A stretch of DNA of 64,000 nt from JAFEBO01 sp044221315 (GTDB lineage Bacteria > Planctomycetota > Phycisphaerae > Phycisphaerales > UBA1924): positions 25,834 to 89,833 of the forward strand of contig JBGAPK010000015.1 in assembly GCA_044221315.1 (NCBI GenBank), given 5' to 3'. The notes below the pieces were generated by a model. It was not told the origin of the DNA, searched no databases, and saw nothing but the letters and a program-made list of their open reading frames with translations. Numbering within the stretch: position 1 is the stretch's first letter; each line of letters begins with the position of its first letter. The position numbers and the translations under genes were made by a program. Positions 8,080 to 17,093 of this stretch are shown here, piece by piece.

Positions 8080-9534
8080 ATGTTCACCAGCCTCACAAGC
8101 CGTCGACCCAAGAGCCTCGCCGCGCTCGTACTGGCCGGAATCGCCGGCTCTGCATTGGCTGGCAACACCGTGGTCATCTCCGACAGCAACTTCGCGAACA
8201 GCGACTGGACGCTCACCAATTTCGGAAACCGAGTCGCCACGGCCACCCAAACCCTTGCCGGTTTTGTCGGCACCGGCCGCGAAGTGAGCCATCCGCTCAA
8301 CGGCTCGTCGAACGTATTGGTCTTTCACAAGTTCAACATCGCCGCGGGAGAGATCAAGCCCGCCAACGGCGCCATCACCTCGCTCGATTTCGCGATCCGC
8401 TCCAGCTTTGTTTCCGGCATCGGCACCAACGGCCATGGACTCGGCTTCGCTCTTGAACAGAGCGGCGTCGCCTATCGCACCGCGAGTGCTCCAACCGGAA
8501 TTTCCGCGACCTGGACGCTCCGCAACACCACCGCCCTGACCGCTTCCGACTTCACCCGCTACGACGGTCAACCCGGCAATCCTGATTTCTCAACAAACGG
8601 CGCACCCATCCGCTTCGGCTTTCGCACCGGCAATCTCAACGCCGGCCAAGTCATCAACCAGATCGTTCGCTACGACGATTTCTCGGTCTCCGTCACCCGC
8701 AACAAGACCCAGTCCATGCAAGGCGACTTTCCACCCGGCAGCACCAATATCAGCCAGGACTCCAACGACCCCGGCACAACCGGCAGCACCGCGCCCGCTT
8801 CGGACGGTCCCCAAGGCGAAGTGCATCAGACGTCCCACTCCCGAGCCGTCCCGCCGTCCAACGGTTCGGCAACCTCGGCCGAGTCCTACATTGTCATGAC
8901 CGATCCCTCCGCCCAGGTCGACCCGTCAAAGGGCGCAGCCGAAACCGTCCAAATGACGATCAAGCACCGGCGCGTCAAGGGCCAGCCCCAGCCCACGACC
9001 GGACCCCAGAAGTTCCGCGTGGCACTCATGCAGGGCACCGAGGAATACGTCTCCAAGGCCGAGTTCTCCTCGACCCCGGACACCTCCGTGCCGCAGAGTG
9101 AGTACACCACCACAAAGACACCCCGCCTCAAGGAATCCGACTTCAAGAAACGCAACGGCGGCCCCGGACAGCCGAATCTGAAGGACCCCACCACGGCGCC
9201 CGCAAGGCTCGGATACAGCCCCAAAACCGACTTCCCGGCAACCGCCCCTGCTCGCGGCGCTGGCGCCGGCGGCGTCGAAATCGAAGAAGAAATCGTCAAC
9301 TACGACGACATCGTTTTCGAAGTCTCCTTCGTCGCCTGCAAGAGCGACCTGACCGCCGACGGCTACGTCGACGACTCCGACTTTGTCGCCTTCGCCGGCG
9401 CCTACGACATCCTCGACTGCACCGATCCCAACATGCCCGCGGGTTGTCCGGCCGATGTCAACGGCGACGGCTTCGTCGAAGACAGCGATTTCGTTCTGTT
9501 CGCATCCGCCTACGACCTGCTCGAATGCCCTTGA
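8080..9534 (+). CDS. Secreted protein with one ISDG-type domain and C-terminal EF-hand module
   Basis: A 484-residue exported protein. The signal peptide (about residues 1-27, hydrophobic core SLAALVLAGIAGSALA) follows AGAAAGAG. Residues about 30-210 form a jelly-roll-like domain (VVISDSNFANSDW, VFHKFNIAAGEI, GLGFALEQSGVAYR, RYDGQPGNPDFS, NQIVRYDDFSV) found once here and twice in the next gene. A Pro/Ser/Thr/Gly-rich, probably flexible segment covers about residues 215-400, and this is the main difference from the neighbour. The tail has two EF loops (DLTADGYVDDSDF, DVNGDGFVEDSDF) with flanking cysteines. The function is unknown; the first domain could bind carbohydrate, but that is a fold-level guess. 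Confidence 0.8.
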   Translation: MFTSLTSRRPKSLAALVLAGIAGSALAGNTVVISDSNFANSDWTLTNFGNRVATATQTLAGFVGTGREVSHPLNGSSNVLVFHKFNIAAGEIKPANGAITSLDFAIRSSFVSGIGTNGHGLGFALEQSGVAYRTASAPTGISATWTLRNTTALTASDFTRYDGQPGNPDFSTNGAPIRFGFRTGNLNAGQVINQIVRYDDFSVSVTRNKTQSMQGDFPPGSTNISQDSNDPGTTGSTAPASDGPQGEVHQTSHSRAVPPSNGSATSAESYIVMTDPSAQVDPSKGAAETVQMTIKHRRVKGQPQPTTGPQKFRVALMQGTEEYVSKAEFSSTPDTSVPQSEYTTTKTPRLKESDFKKRNGGPGQPNLKDPTTAPARLGYSPKTDFPATAPARGAGAGGVEIEEEIVNYDDIVFEVSFVACKSDLTADGYVDDSDFVAFAGAYDILDCTDPNMPAGCPADVNGDGFVEDSDFVLFASAYDLLECP

Positions 9535-9571
9535 ACCTCACGGCGCAAGCGAGAATCCACTGAGACGGAAG

Positions 9572-9608
9572 AGAGCCCGGAGCATTGCTCCGGGCCTCTT
9601 CTTTTTTT
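9572..9608 (+). terminator. Rho-independent terminator
   Basis: AGAGCCCGGAGCA pairs with TGCTCCGGGCCTCT around a very short loop, followed by TCTTTTTTT. It closes the preceding EF-hand gene and separates it from its paralogue. Confidence 0.85.
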
Positions 9609-9820
9609 CAGATCGAGCCGCGCGTACGCACATTGCCGGAACAACCACGCCCAACCGGGAGATGCCCCAATTGGCGCCCGCCATCACGCGAGTTTCTTTC
9701 CGTCTTCGCTTTTTCGGTTTGCGCCGGACTCGCGTGTATTTCGTTCCTACTGGTGCATCCGTTCGCTCGCACCCCGGCTCAGCCCCATTCCTCTTTCACA
9801 AAGCACGGAAGGACCCAGCC

Positions 9821-11200
9821 ATGTCGGAACGAAAACACTCCCTCGCGATTCTCTCGGCCGCCGCCGCGGCCTCGCTCTTCGCTTCGGGCGCTCTCGCACG
9901 CCAGGCCGTCACCATCTCGGACGGCTCGTTCCAGTTCGACTGGTTCACGACGAAGTTCGATACCGGCACCGACAGCATGATTCAGGCGACATGGGACCAG
10001 ATCGAAGGGAACCCCGCTACCAGCATGAAAATCACCAACTTCGTGGGCCCAAGCCATGATTTGCAGGGGTTCCACAAGTACACCAAGGCCGGTGCTTTGC
10101 TCGACCCGTCGCTCGGGGGAATCCGATCGCTCTCGTTCTCCATCCAAGCCAGAAAATTTTCCGGCGGCAATGCGACCGGACAGCAGATCGGACCGGCTAT
10201 CCAACAAGCAGGGGTGGCCTATCGCGCCGGCAGCCTGACGACGGGCAACAGCACCAACTGGGTCACCCGCAAAGGAACTTTCGTCGCGTCCGACTTCACC
10301 CGATTCGATGGCCAGCCCGGCAGTCCCGACTTTTCGTCCTCGGGTTCGCCAATCACCGTCGGGTTCCGGAGCGGCAACAGCGGCTCCGCCGACCTCACCG
10401 TCACGTTCAACTACGACAACTTCGCCATGACCGCGTTCTTCGCCAACCTGACGATCAGCGACGGAACGTTCAACGATTCCAACTGGGCCGTCACCAACTT
10501 CATCACCGGCTCCGGCGGCACCGCAACCGGATCGCAAACCACCAGCGGCAATCCGTCCGATTGCCGCCAGGTTCTGAATCACATGAACGCCGGATCCGCC
10601 TCGCTGGACGCCTTCCACAAGTACAACGCGCCCGGGGCCGAGATTGACCCTGCGCTCGCGGAGGTCGCATCTGTGGACCTTGTCATCGACGCCAAGTTCG
10701 TGAGCGGTCCCGGAAACAACGGGCAGAGATTCGGACTTGCCCTGGAGCAAAATGGCATCGCCTACAAAGCCGGAAGCCTCGCAACCGGGCGTGTAACCGA
10801 TTGGACCACCTACTCGACGCTCCGCATGAAAGCGGGCGAATTCAGCCGCTTCGACGGCCAGCCCGGCACACCCGATTTCTCCAAAACGGGCGATCCCATC
10901 CGCTTTGGCTATTACACCGCGAACACCAACGGCGGGGGCAGCGGCGCAATCAATGTAAAAGCCAATTACGACAACTTCGCAGTTCATGTGCACTTTGTCG
11001 AGTGCCCCAGCGATCTCACGGCAGACGGCGCCGTGGACGATGCCGACTTCATCGTCTTTGTCGGCGCGTACAACATCCTGGACTGCACCGACCCCGTCAT
11101 GCCCGCCGGTTGCCCGTCAGACCTCAACAAAGACGGTTTGGTCGACGACAACGACTTCGTCACCTTCCTTGCCGCGTACAACGTGCTCGAGTGCCCTTGA
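9821..11200 (+). CDS. Secreted protein with two ISDG-type domains and C-terminal EF-hand module
   Basis: A 459-residue exported protein. ATG 9821 follows GGAAGGA and gives a signal peptide with core AILSAAAAASLFASGALA. Two copies of the same domain follow, about residues 30-205 and 208-395. Each opens with ISDG(S/T)F and carries a FHKY strand, an (I/L)EQNGIAY or IQQAGVAY strand, a RFDGQPGxPDFS turn and a closing YDNFA strand. The tail has two EF loops (DLTADGAVDDADF, DLNKDGLVDDNDF) and four cysteines. It is a paralogue of the preceding gene with an internal domain duplication and without that gene's flexible middle segment. The ligand is unknown. Confidence 0.82.
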   Translation: MSERKHSLAILSAAAAASLFASGALARQAVTISDGSFQFDWFTTKFDTGTDSMIQATWDQIEGNPATSMKITNFVGPSHDLQGFHKYTKAGALLDPSLGGIRSLSFSIQARKFSGGNATGQQIGPAIQQAGVAYRAGSLTTGNSTNWVTRKGTFVASDFTRFDGQPGSPDFSSSGSPITVGFRSGNSGSADLTVTFNYDNFAMTAFFANLTISDGTFNDSNWAVTNFITGSGGTATGSQTTSGNPSDCRQVLNHMNAGSASLDAFHKYNAPGAEIDPALAEVASVDLVIDAKFVSGPGNNGQRFGLALEQNGIAYKAGSLATGRVTDWTTYSTLRMKAGEFSRFDGQPGTPDFSKTGDPIRFGYYTANTNGGGSGAINVKANYDNFAVHVHFVECPSDLTADGAVDDADFIVFVGAYNILDCTDPVMPAGCPSDLNKDGLVDDNDFVTFLAAYNVLECP

Positions 11201-11352
11201 CGTTTCTCGCGCGACCCCGCGTGGACGCTTCGATCTACGGCTGCTCCTTCTTTTCAGTCCTTTCGATTGCGCTTCGCCGCTGTCAACCCCGTTGTTGGTG
11301 CAGGGAGCACGCCGATGCGCTTCCTCACGCTCGGTCAATTCAGGAGTCTCCC

Positions 11353-13383
11353 ATGCAGCTGCCCTTCCGATTCGCCTCCGCCTCCCGAACCGCGGCCCGC
11401 GCGATCCTGATCGGCGCGGCTCTGCTCACCCTGTCCTTCGGCACGACAAGCGCCGCCGCCGCCCCCTGCACCATCACCACCGACCCGGCATCTGCAACCG
11501 TTTGCGCCGCCGACACCGGCGATTTCACCTTCACCTGCGCGTGGACATCGACCGGACGCGCCGCGTGGTATGTCAACAACGTCCTGACTTGGACCGATCC
11601 GGCCAACGGCGCCTCCACCAGCACCTACCACCACACCGGCAGCACGACCGCTTCCATCTACTGCGTCTGGGACAGCGGCCCCTGCACGCCCCAGACCAGC
11701 AAAGCCGCAACCTTCACGGTGAACACTCCCGCAGCCATCACCGCCAATCCCACGCCGATCGCACGCTGCGCCGGAACCACCGCAACATTCACTGTGACCG
11801 CCAGCGGCTCACCCGCTCCCACATACCAGTGGAAGAAAGGCAACACCGCGCTCGCCGACGCCGCGGGGCAGATCTCCGGATCCAAGACCGCCACGCTCAC
11901 CCTCAGCAACATCGACACCACCGACGCGGGCAACTACAAGTGCACCGTCTCCAACTCCTGCGGCAGCGACACCAGCGCCGTTGCCGCGCTCACGGTCAAC
12001 ACCCTTTCGATCACAACCCAACCCTCGCCCGTGACAACCTGCCCCGGGGTTAATGTCGTTTTCAACATCGCCGCGACCGGCTCGAGCACTCCAACCTACC
12101 AATGGAAGAAAGGAACTACGCCCCTGACCAACGGCAACGGCGTCCTGGGGGCGACAACAAACCAACTGACGCTTACCGGCGTTGACGCCGCCGACGCCGG
12201 CAGCTATTCCTGCGTGGTCAGCGCCGCCGGCGCCTGCTCGGCCCTCACCAGCACCGCCGTGGCTCTCACCGTCAACGCTCCGCCCGCGATCCAGCAGCAA
12301 CCCCAGGGCACTGTCGTATGCCTCGGAGGAACCACCTCCTTCCACGTTCAGGCGACCGGCTCCCCCACCCCAAGCTACCGATGGCAAAAGAACCAGACCG
12401 ATCTCAACAATATCTCCGGCAAGATCTCCGGTGCCACCACGGCCACGCTTTCGGTTTCCAACGCCAACGCCGCCGACGTCGCCTCGTACCGCTGCATCAT
12501 CACCAACTCCTGCGCCACAGTCACCACCGACGAGGTCGATCTCCAGGTCACCAGCGGCCTCCCCACCATCATCAGTCAGCCCCGCCCCATCAACTCCTGC
12601 AACGGCGACGGGGTCTTCAGCGTCCAGGCCAGCGGCCTGGGCCTTCGTTACTATTGGGAGGTCCAGGATATCTACAACTTCCCATACAACTGGCGCGCGA
12701 TAGAGGGAGACTATCCGCCATACATCACCGGCTCGGACACGCCCACGATTACGTTCAACGACTGGTTCGAGCAGGACGCGGTTGTGCGATGCATCGTCGA
12801 CGGCCCCTGCGGCAACGTCACCAGCAAGGGCGCCTACGTCTTTACGACCTTCTCGCCCGTGATTCAGCTCCAGCCTCACGATGCCCCAGCGTGCGCCGGG
12901 GGCGAGCCCGCCACGTTCTCCGTTCTCGTCTCGCCTTTTTCCGACCCCTTCTACACAGCGCAATGGCAGTGGCTCCCGACCGGCTCGCCCCTCTGGCTCA
13001 ACCTTGCCGAAGGCAGCAACTCCTACCTCGGCTCTCCCCGTGTGTCCGCGGCCGGCGCAAATACCACCCATCTCGACGTAACTCCGCTCGCGGGCGCCGC
13101 CAGCGCCGCCCAGTTCCGCTGCATTCTCGCCGAGACCGATTCCTGCGTCACAACCAGCAACCCCGCATCGCTGCTCCTCTGCGTCTCCGATCTCACCTGC
13201 AACGGCATGGTCGATGACGAGGATTTCACCATTTTCCTCAAGGCGTACAACATCCTCGACTGTGCCGACCCCACCATGCCCGCCGGCTGCCCCGCCGATC
13301 TCAACCGCGACGGCGTCGTCGATGACTCCGACTTCACCATCTTCGTCGGGGCGTACGACGCCTTGGTCTGCTTTTTCTGGTAA
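11353..13383 (+). CDS. Secreted multi-Ig-domain protein with C-terminal EF-hand module
   Basis: A 676-residue exported protein starting 7 bases after a GGAG. The signal peptide is followed by about six immunoglobulin-like domains. Domains 2-4 are clearest, each with the pattern C...PTYQWKKG...L....DAGxYxC (for example SGSPAPTYQWKKGNT and TTDAGNYKCTVSNSC). The fifth and sixth are more divergent, with more aromatic residues (YYWEVQDIYNFPYNW). The last 62 residues are the cysteine/EF-hand tail (DEDFTIFLKAYNILDC, DDSDFTIFVGAYDAL), ending unusually in CFFW. Repeated Ig domains of this kind usually mediate adhesion or display; no enzyme domain is present. A terminator follows. The gene stands third in a same-strand series of EF-hand proteins. 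Confidence 0.86.
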   Translation: MQLPFRFASASRTAARAILIGAALLTLSFGTTSAAAAPCTITTDPASATVCAADTGDFTFTCAWTSTGRAAWYVNNVLTWTDPANGASTSTYHHTGSTTASIYCVWDSGPCTPQTSKAATFTVNTPAAITANPTPIARCAGTTATFTVTASGSPAPTYQWKKGNTALADAAGQISGSKTATLTLSNIDTTDAGNYKCTVSNSCGSDTSAVAALTVNTLSITTQPSPVTTCPGVNVVFNIAATGSSTPTYQWKKGTTPLTNGNGVLGATTNQLTLTGVDAADAGSYSCVVSAAGACSALTSTAVALTVNAPPAIQQQPQGTVVCLGGTTSFHVQATGSPTPSYRWQKNQTDLNNISGKISGATTATLSVSNANAADVASYRCIITNSCATVTTDEVDLQVTSGLPTIISQPRPINSCNGDGVFSVQASGLGLRYYWEVQDIYNFPYNWRAIEGDYPPYITGSDTPTITFNDWFEQDAVVRCIVDGPCGNVTSKGAYVFTTFSPVIQLQPHDAPACAGGEPATFSVLVSPFSDPFYTAQWQWLPTGSPLWLNLAEGSNSYLGSPRVSAAGANTTHLDVTPLAGAASAAQFRCILAETDSCVTTSNPASLLLCVSDLTCNGMVDDEDFTIFLKAYNILDCADPTMPAGCPADLNRDGVVDDSDFTIFVGAYDALVCFFW

Positions 13384-13404
13384 CCCTCCATCCGGAGCGC
13401 AGCC

Positions 13405-13438
13405 AAAGGCCCGGGGGCGATTCCGGGCCTTTTCCTTT
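13405..13438 (+). terminator. Rho-independent terminator
   Basis: The ten-base stem AAAGGCCCGG / CCGGGCCTTT has an eight-base loop and is followed by TCCTTT. It lies 22 bases past the stop of the Ig-domain gene. Confidence 0.82.
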
Positions 13439-13550
13439 GGTGCTCCACCCGCCCCGAACACAACCGCCCACCCCTCACCGTTTCCGGCGAAGCGTGGGCG
13501 ATCGGCGCACCCGCGAAGCAGGCCTCCAGGCCCTGAGTGCTTTTTCTTAT

Positions 13551-13577
13551 CGAGCCTCTCGAGCAAGCGAGAGGTCG
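13551..13577. repeat. Small dispersed palindrome CCTCTCG..CGAGAGG
   Basis: The stem CCTCTCG/CGAGAGG has a six-base loop, and the same core recurs at 15690 and, as TCTCTCGC/GCGAGAGA, at 40188. It sits just beyond the 3' end of the first PEP-CTERM-type gene. Confidence 0.45.
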
Positions 13578-13596
13578 CCCTTTCAGCCGCCGTCGT

Positions 13597-14223
13597 CTAG
13601 CTCCGACGCCGCCGCGCCATCGCCAGCCCGCCCAAGCCGAGCATCGCCGCGGCACCCGGCGCCGGCACCGAATGCGTGATCACGCGGATCTGGGCAACCT
13701 CGGCGATCGAGGCGAGAGAATTGAGGTTGAACGTCAGCACGTTGGCGTTGATGGAGAAGAACGACGGCTGAACCGTGTTGGTCCCGCGGAACGGATACCC
13801 GGTGGGATAGACCGTCCCGAACGCGCCGCACGTCGGGTCCGACAGATCGAGCGTCGTGTTCTTGAAGATCACGCCAACGATGTTGGCCGAGAACGTCACC
13901 GTTCCCTGCACGCCGATGATCCCCGGAATTCCCTCGAAGTGGATGAAGTGGCTGTCGAACGTGCCGCCCAGGAGCCCCGGAATCGTGAACGAGCTGTTGC
14001 CCGGGTTGTTCGTCATGTCCACCGCCAGCGTCGCCAGCGTGATGTTCTGCTGCTCATCCCACGCGAACGCGGTGATACCGGTCAGTGCCCCGGGGTTGCA
14101 CGACACGGGGGGCGAGCCCAGCCACGTCGTCTGACCCGTCACTCCCGTGATCGCGCCGTTCGCGCCGGAGATCAGGGACGTCGCACCGAGAGCCGCCACG
14201 GAAAGTTTGCACACGAGATTCAT
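13597..14223 (-). CDS. PEP-CTERM-type secreted protein, tandem family copy 1
   Basis: A 208-residue exported protein. ATG 14223 follows AGGACCTCC and gives the signal MNLVCKLSVAALGATSLISGANG. The family core is marked by AFAWDEQQN, VDMTNNPGNS, FDSHFIHF, GVIF and YPTGYPFRG. The C-terminus VPAPGAAAMLGLGGLAMARRRRS is a sorting tail: a Pro-rich motif, a short transmembrane segment and an Arg cluster. In PEP-CTERM proteins such tails are processed by an exosortase; none is seen in this window. This is the most downstream of five paralogues transcribed leftward from 17040, each with its own ribosome site. Function is unknown; the family looks like a compact beta-rich structural protein. Confidence 0.83.
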   Translation of the reverse strand: MNLVCKLSVAALGATSLISGANGAITGVTGQTTWLGSPPVSCNPGALTGITAFAWDEQQNITLATLAVDMTNNPGNSSFTIPGLLGGTFDSHFIHFEGIPGIIGVQGTVTFSANIVGVIFKNTTLDLSDPTCGAFGTVYPTGYPFRGTNTVQPSFFSINANVLTFNLNSLASIAEVAQIRVITHSVPAPGAAAMLGLGGLAMARRRRS

Positions 14224-14304
14224 GACTGGAGGTCCTTTCAACGATCTGATTTTCACGGGTCCCATTCAAAAGCTGGAGGTGATCAACGCACAGGCAGGCG
14301 CGGC

Positions 14305-14928
14305 TCACGCCCGACGCCGACGCAACGCCGCCAACCCGCCCAGGCCGATCAGCGCCGCCGCGCCGGGAGCCGGGACCGGATGCGTCAGCACGCGCACTTC
14401 AACGATGTCCTTGGTCGGCGGCAGCATGCCGAAGCTGAACGTCAGCACATTGGCGTTGATCGAGAAGTTCGAGAACGCATTCAACCCGCGGTTGGGATCA
14501 AAGGTCGGATACACCGTCCCGAAAGAGCCGAACGTCGCGTCCGTATTGTCGAGGCTCAGCCCGACGAAGATCACACCGATGATCTGGCCGGTGAACGTCA
14601 CCGAGCCGTTCACGCCGAACGCGCCCGTCGGCTGCTGGAAGTGGATCATGTGGCTGTCGAACGCCCCGATGATCGTCCCCGGCACCGGCGAGCCGCTGCT
14701 CCCCGGGTTGTTCAGCATGTCACAATACACGCCCGTCGTGAACACGTTCTGCTGCTCGTCCCACGCGTACGCCAGAGGGCCCATCAGGAAGCCCGTCGCC
14801 GCGCTCGGGGGCGGCGAGCCCAGCCAGTTCGTCGCGCCCGACGTGGTGAAGATCGCCGCCGACGCCGCCGTCGCGCCGGCCGCCACAGCCGCGGTTCCGA
14901 ACAATGCCTTGAGAGTCAGAGTGTTCAT
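14305..14928 (-). CDS. PEP-CTERM-type secreted protein, tandem family copy 2
   Basis: A 207-residue paralogue of its neighbours. ATG 14928 follows AAGGAAGGA, the strongest ribosome site of the five. The signal peptide is rich in Ala and Gly. Shared landmarks are LAYAWDEQQN, NPGSSGS, AFDSHMIHF and GVIFVGLSLDN. It is the copy with the largest differences in the central block: YCDMLNN replaces VDMTNN, and FDPNRG replaces the usual PFRG. The sorting tail reads VPAPGAAALIGLGGLAALRRRR. The 81-base gap to copy 1 holds no terminator, so co-transcription is likely. Confidence 0.82.
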   Translation of the reverse strand: MNTLTLKALFGTAAVAAGATAASAAIFTTSGATNWLGSPPPSAATGFLMGPLAYAWDEQQNVFTTGVYCDMLNNPGSSGSPVPGTIIGAFDSHMIHFQQPTGAFGVNGSVTFTGQIIGVIFVGLSLDNTDATFGSFGTVYPTFDPNRGLNAFSNFSINANVLTFSFGMLPPTKDIVEVRVLTHPVPAPGAAALIGLGGLAALRRRRA

Positions 14929-14988
14929 GAGTCCTTCCTTCAAACCGTCGTACATCCGTTTTCGTTCACAAACCTCGCGATCGCCCAT

Positions 14989-15612
14989 TCACACCCGACG
15001 CCGACGCGCCGCAGCCAATCCGCTCAGACCGAGCAGCCCCGCCGCGCCCGGCGCCGGCACCGGGTCCGTCAGCACACGCAGCTGCACCACGGAACCCACA
15101 GGCGAAATCGAACTGAGGTTGAAGCTCAGCGTGTCGTTGTTGATCGAGAAGCTTGAATTGCCGATCAGCCCGCGGAACGGAAAGAACGTCGGGTAGGTCG
15201 TCGTGGTCGCACCGAGCGACGCATCCGTCGCGTCGAGCAGCGGCGCCGTAAAGATCACGCCGCGGATCTTCCCCGAGAATTGCACCGCGCCCACCGCGTT
15301 GAACGTACCAACCACCAGGTCCAGGTGGATGAAGTGGCTGTCGAACGAGCCGTTGAGGACTCCGGCGATCGCCCCCGAGCTCGCCCCCGGGTTGTTCGTC
15401 ATGTCCACCGCCAGCCCGCTCACCGCCACATTCTGCTTCTCGTCCCAGGTGAACGCATTGAGCCCCGTCAACGCCCCCAGCACGCACGACGCCGGAGGAG
15501 TCGTCAGCCAGGTCGTCTGACCGAAGACGTTCGCGATCGCGCCGCACGCCATCGACCCCGTCAATCCCAGGCCCGTCATCGCCAGTACAAGTTTCATTCC
15601 ACGGCTCTTCAT
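14989..15612 (-). CDS. PEP-CTERM-type secreted protein, tandem family copy 3
   Basis: A 207-residue paralogue starting after GGAAGTGAG; an internal ATG at 15597 is a weaker alternative. Landmarks are NAFTWDEKQN, VDMTNNPGASSG, FDSHFIHLD, RGVIFTAPLLDATD and FFPFRG. The sorting tail is VPAPGAAGLLGLSGLAAARRRR. A mature-part cysteine (PPASCVLGALTG) is shared with copies 1, 4 and 5 (xxSC or ANC before the PGALTG-like stretch) but is missing from copy 2. The gap to copy 4 carries the CCTCTC/GAGAGG palindrome. Confidence 0.83.
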   Translation of the reverse strand: MKSRGMKLVLAMTGLGLTGSMACGAIANVFGQTTWLTTPPASCVLGALTGLNAFTWDEKQNVAVSGLAVDMTNNPGASSGAIAGVLNGSFDSHFIHLDLVVGTFNAVGAVQFSGKIRGVIFTAPLLDATDASLGATTTTYPTFFPFRGLIGNSSFSINNDTLSFNLSSISPVGSVVQLRVLTDPVPAPGAAGLLGLSGLAAARRRRV

Positions 15613-15689
15613 GACTCACTTCCGATCGTTTTCGTTTCCCTTGGTTCCGCCACACTCCGCACTCACGCCCGATGTCGGCATGCTGCTTG

Positions 15690-15716
15690 GAGCCTCTCAC
15701 GTAAGCGAGAGGTCTT
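15690..15716. repeat. Small dispersed palindrome, second copy
   Basis: CCTCTC pairs with GAGAGG across ACGTAAGC. It lies between PEP-CTERM-type copies 3 and 4, in the same relative place (beyond a gene's 3' end) as the copy at 13551. Confidence 0.42.
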
Positions 15717-15735
15717 CTCAGCACCCAACACCGCG

Positions 15736-16356
15736 CTACGCCCGACGCCGACGCGCCGCCACCAGCCCGCCCAGGCCCACCATCGCCATCGCGCCCGGGG
15801 CCGGCACCACATGCTCGGTCAGCACACGCAGTTGAAGCAGATCCGCCGTCGGGATCGGGGCCGAAAAATGGAACGTCAGCACGTTGTTGTTGATCTGGAA
15901 AATCGACGAAGCGTTCAGGCCGCGGAACGGATTGCCGGTCGGGTACGTCGTCGTGGGCGAGCCCAGCGGCCCGTCCGTGATGTCCAGGAGGACATGCTTG
16001 AAGATCACGCCGCGGATCTTGCCGGCAAACGTCACCTGCCCGTTGACAACCTGGGTCGCCGTGTTCGGCTCGAAGTGGATGAAGTGGCTGTCGATGATGC
16101 CGCTCACCAGGCCCGGCGTCGGGCTGCCGCTGTTCCCCGGGTTGTTCACCATGTTGCAGGCGATGTTCGAAACCAGCAGGTTCTGCTTCTCGTTCCAGGT
16201 GAACGCCGTCGGCCCCGTCAGTGCACTCGGCATGCAGGACAAGGGAGGAACGACCAGCCAGTTCGTCGCCCCCGCCACGCCCGTGATCGCACCGTTCGCC
16301 ACCGTCGCCGCCAGACCCACCGCACCAACCATCGCAATCATCATGCAGTTCTTCAC
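15736..16356 (-). CDS. PEP-CTERM-type secreted protein, tandem family copy 4
   Basis: A 206-residue paralogue. Translation most likely starts at GTG 16356, nine bases after AAAGGA; ATG codons four and five positions further in are alternatives that would shorten the signal peptide's charged end. Landmarks are TAFTWNEKQN, NPGNSGSPTPGLVSG, DSHFIHFEP, RGVIFKHVLLDITD and GNPFRG. The tail is VPAPGAMAMVGLGGLVAARRRR. Copies 3 and 4 are the closest pair by the TFTWxEKQN and KIRGVIF segments. Confidence 0.82.
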   Translation of the reverse strand: MKNCMMIAMVGAVGLAATVANGAITGVAGATNWLVVPPLSCMPSALTGPTAFTWNEKQNLLVSNIACNMVNNPGNSGSPTPGLVSGIIDSHFIHFEPNTATQVVNGQVTFAGKIRGVIFKHVLLDITDGPLGSPTTTYPTGNPFRGLNASSIFQINNNVLTFHFSAPIPTADLLQLRVLTEHVVPAPGAMAMVGLGGLVAARRRRA

Positions 16357-16425
16357 GTGCCGTTTCCTTTGTTCAAAGTTGCTTGTGCTTGCTTCCCGGT
16401 CCCGAATCCCGATTTCCCAGTTCGC

Positions 16426-17040
16426 TCACCGCCGCCGACGCGCCGCCACCAGCCCGCCCAAACCCAGCGCCGCCAGCCCGCCCGGGGCCGGCACCGGATG
16501 CGTCAAAATCCGGATCTGCACCACATCCGCCACCGGCGAGATCCACATCAGGCTGAAACTGATCGTGTTTCCGCTCACAAAGAACGAGGACTGCGGCCCC
16601 AACCCGCGGAACGGGTACCCCGTCGGATAAATCGTGCTGCCCGCGCCAAACTGCGCGTCCGTGGCGTCCAGCGTCAGGTTGTTGAAGATCACGCCGATGA
16701 TCGGGCCGTCAAAGGTCGCCGATCCGACGAACGGACCCACACCCGAGTAATCCTCGACGTGCAGGAAATGGCTGTTGAACGTGCCCGAGATCACGCCGGG
16801 GATCGCCCCGGAATCCGGCCCGTTGTTGGTCATGTCCACGAGCACGCCCGACGTCGTGACGTTCTGCTGCTCGTCCCACGCGTACACCGTCGGCCCCATC
16901 AGGAAGGTGGGACTGCAATTCGCGGGCGGGCCGAACGGCCAGGTCGTCGAGCCCGTCACGCCCGTGATCAACGCCGAAGCCGAGCCCGCCCCAACCACCA
17001 AACCCGCCGCCGCCGCCACCATCATCACGCCGCTCTTCAT
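16426..17040 (-). CDS. PEP-CTERM-type secreted protein, tandem family copy 5
   Basis: A 204-residue paralogue and the first gene of the leftward series, starting eight bases after AAAGGGG. The signal peptide has an Ala/Val/Gly core. Landmarks are TVYAWDEQQN, VDMTNNGPDSGAIPG, FNSHFLHVED (Asn for the usual Asp), GVIFNNLTLDATD and GYPFRG. The tail VPAPGGLAALGLGGLVAARRRR ends directly in the Arg cluster. Together the five copies show one ancestral gene multiplied in place, with the sorting tail better kept than the core. Confidence 0.82.
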   Translation of the reverse strand: MKSGVMMVAAAAGLVVGAGSASALITGVTGSTTWPFGPPANCSPTFLMGPTVYAWDEQQNVTTSGVLVDMTNNGPDSGAIPGVISGTFNSHFLHVEDYSGVGPFVGSATFDGPIIGVIFNNLTLDATDAQFGAGSTIYPTGYPFRGLGPQSSFFVSGNTISFSLMWISPVADVVQIRILTHPVPAPGGLAALGLGGLVAARRRR

Positions 17041-17093
17041 GTTTATGCCCCTTTGTCAGAGTTGTCGCATCACCGAGTCTTCTTGCAGTGAAT

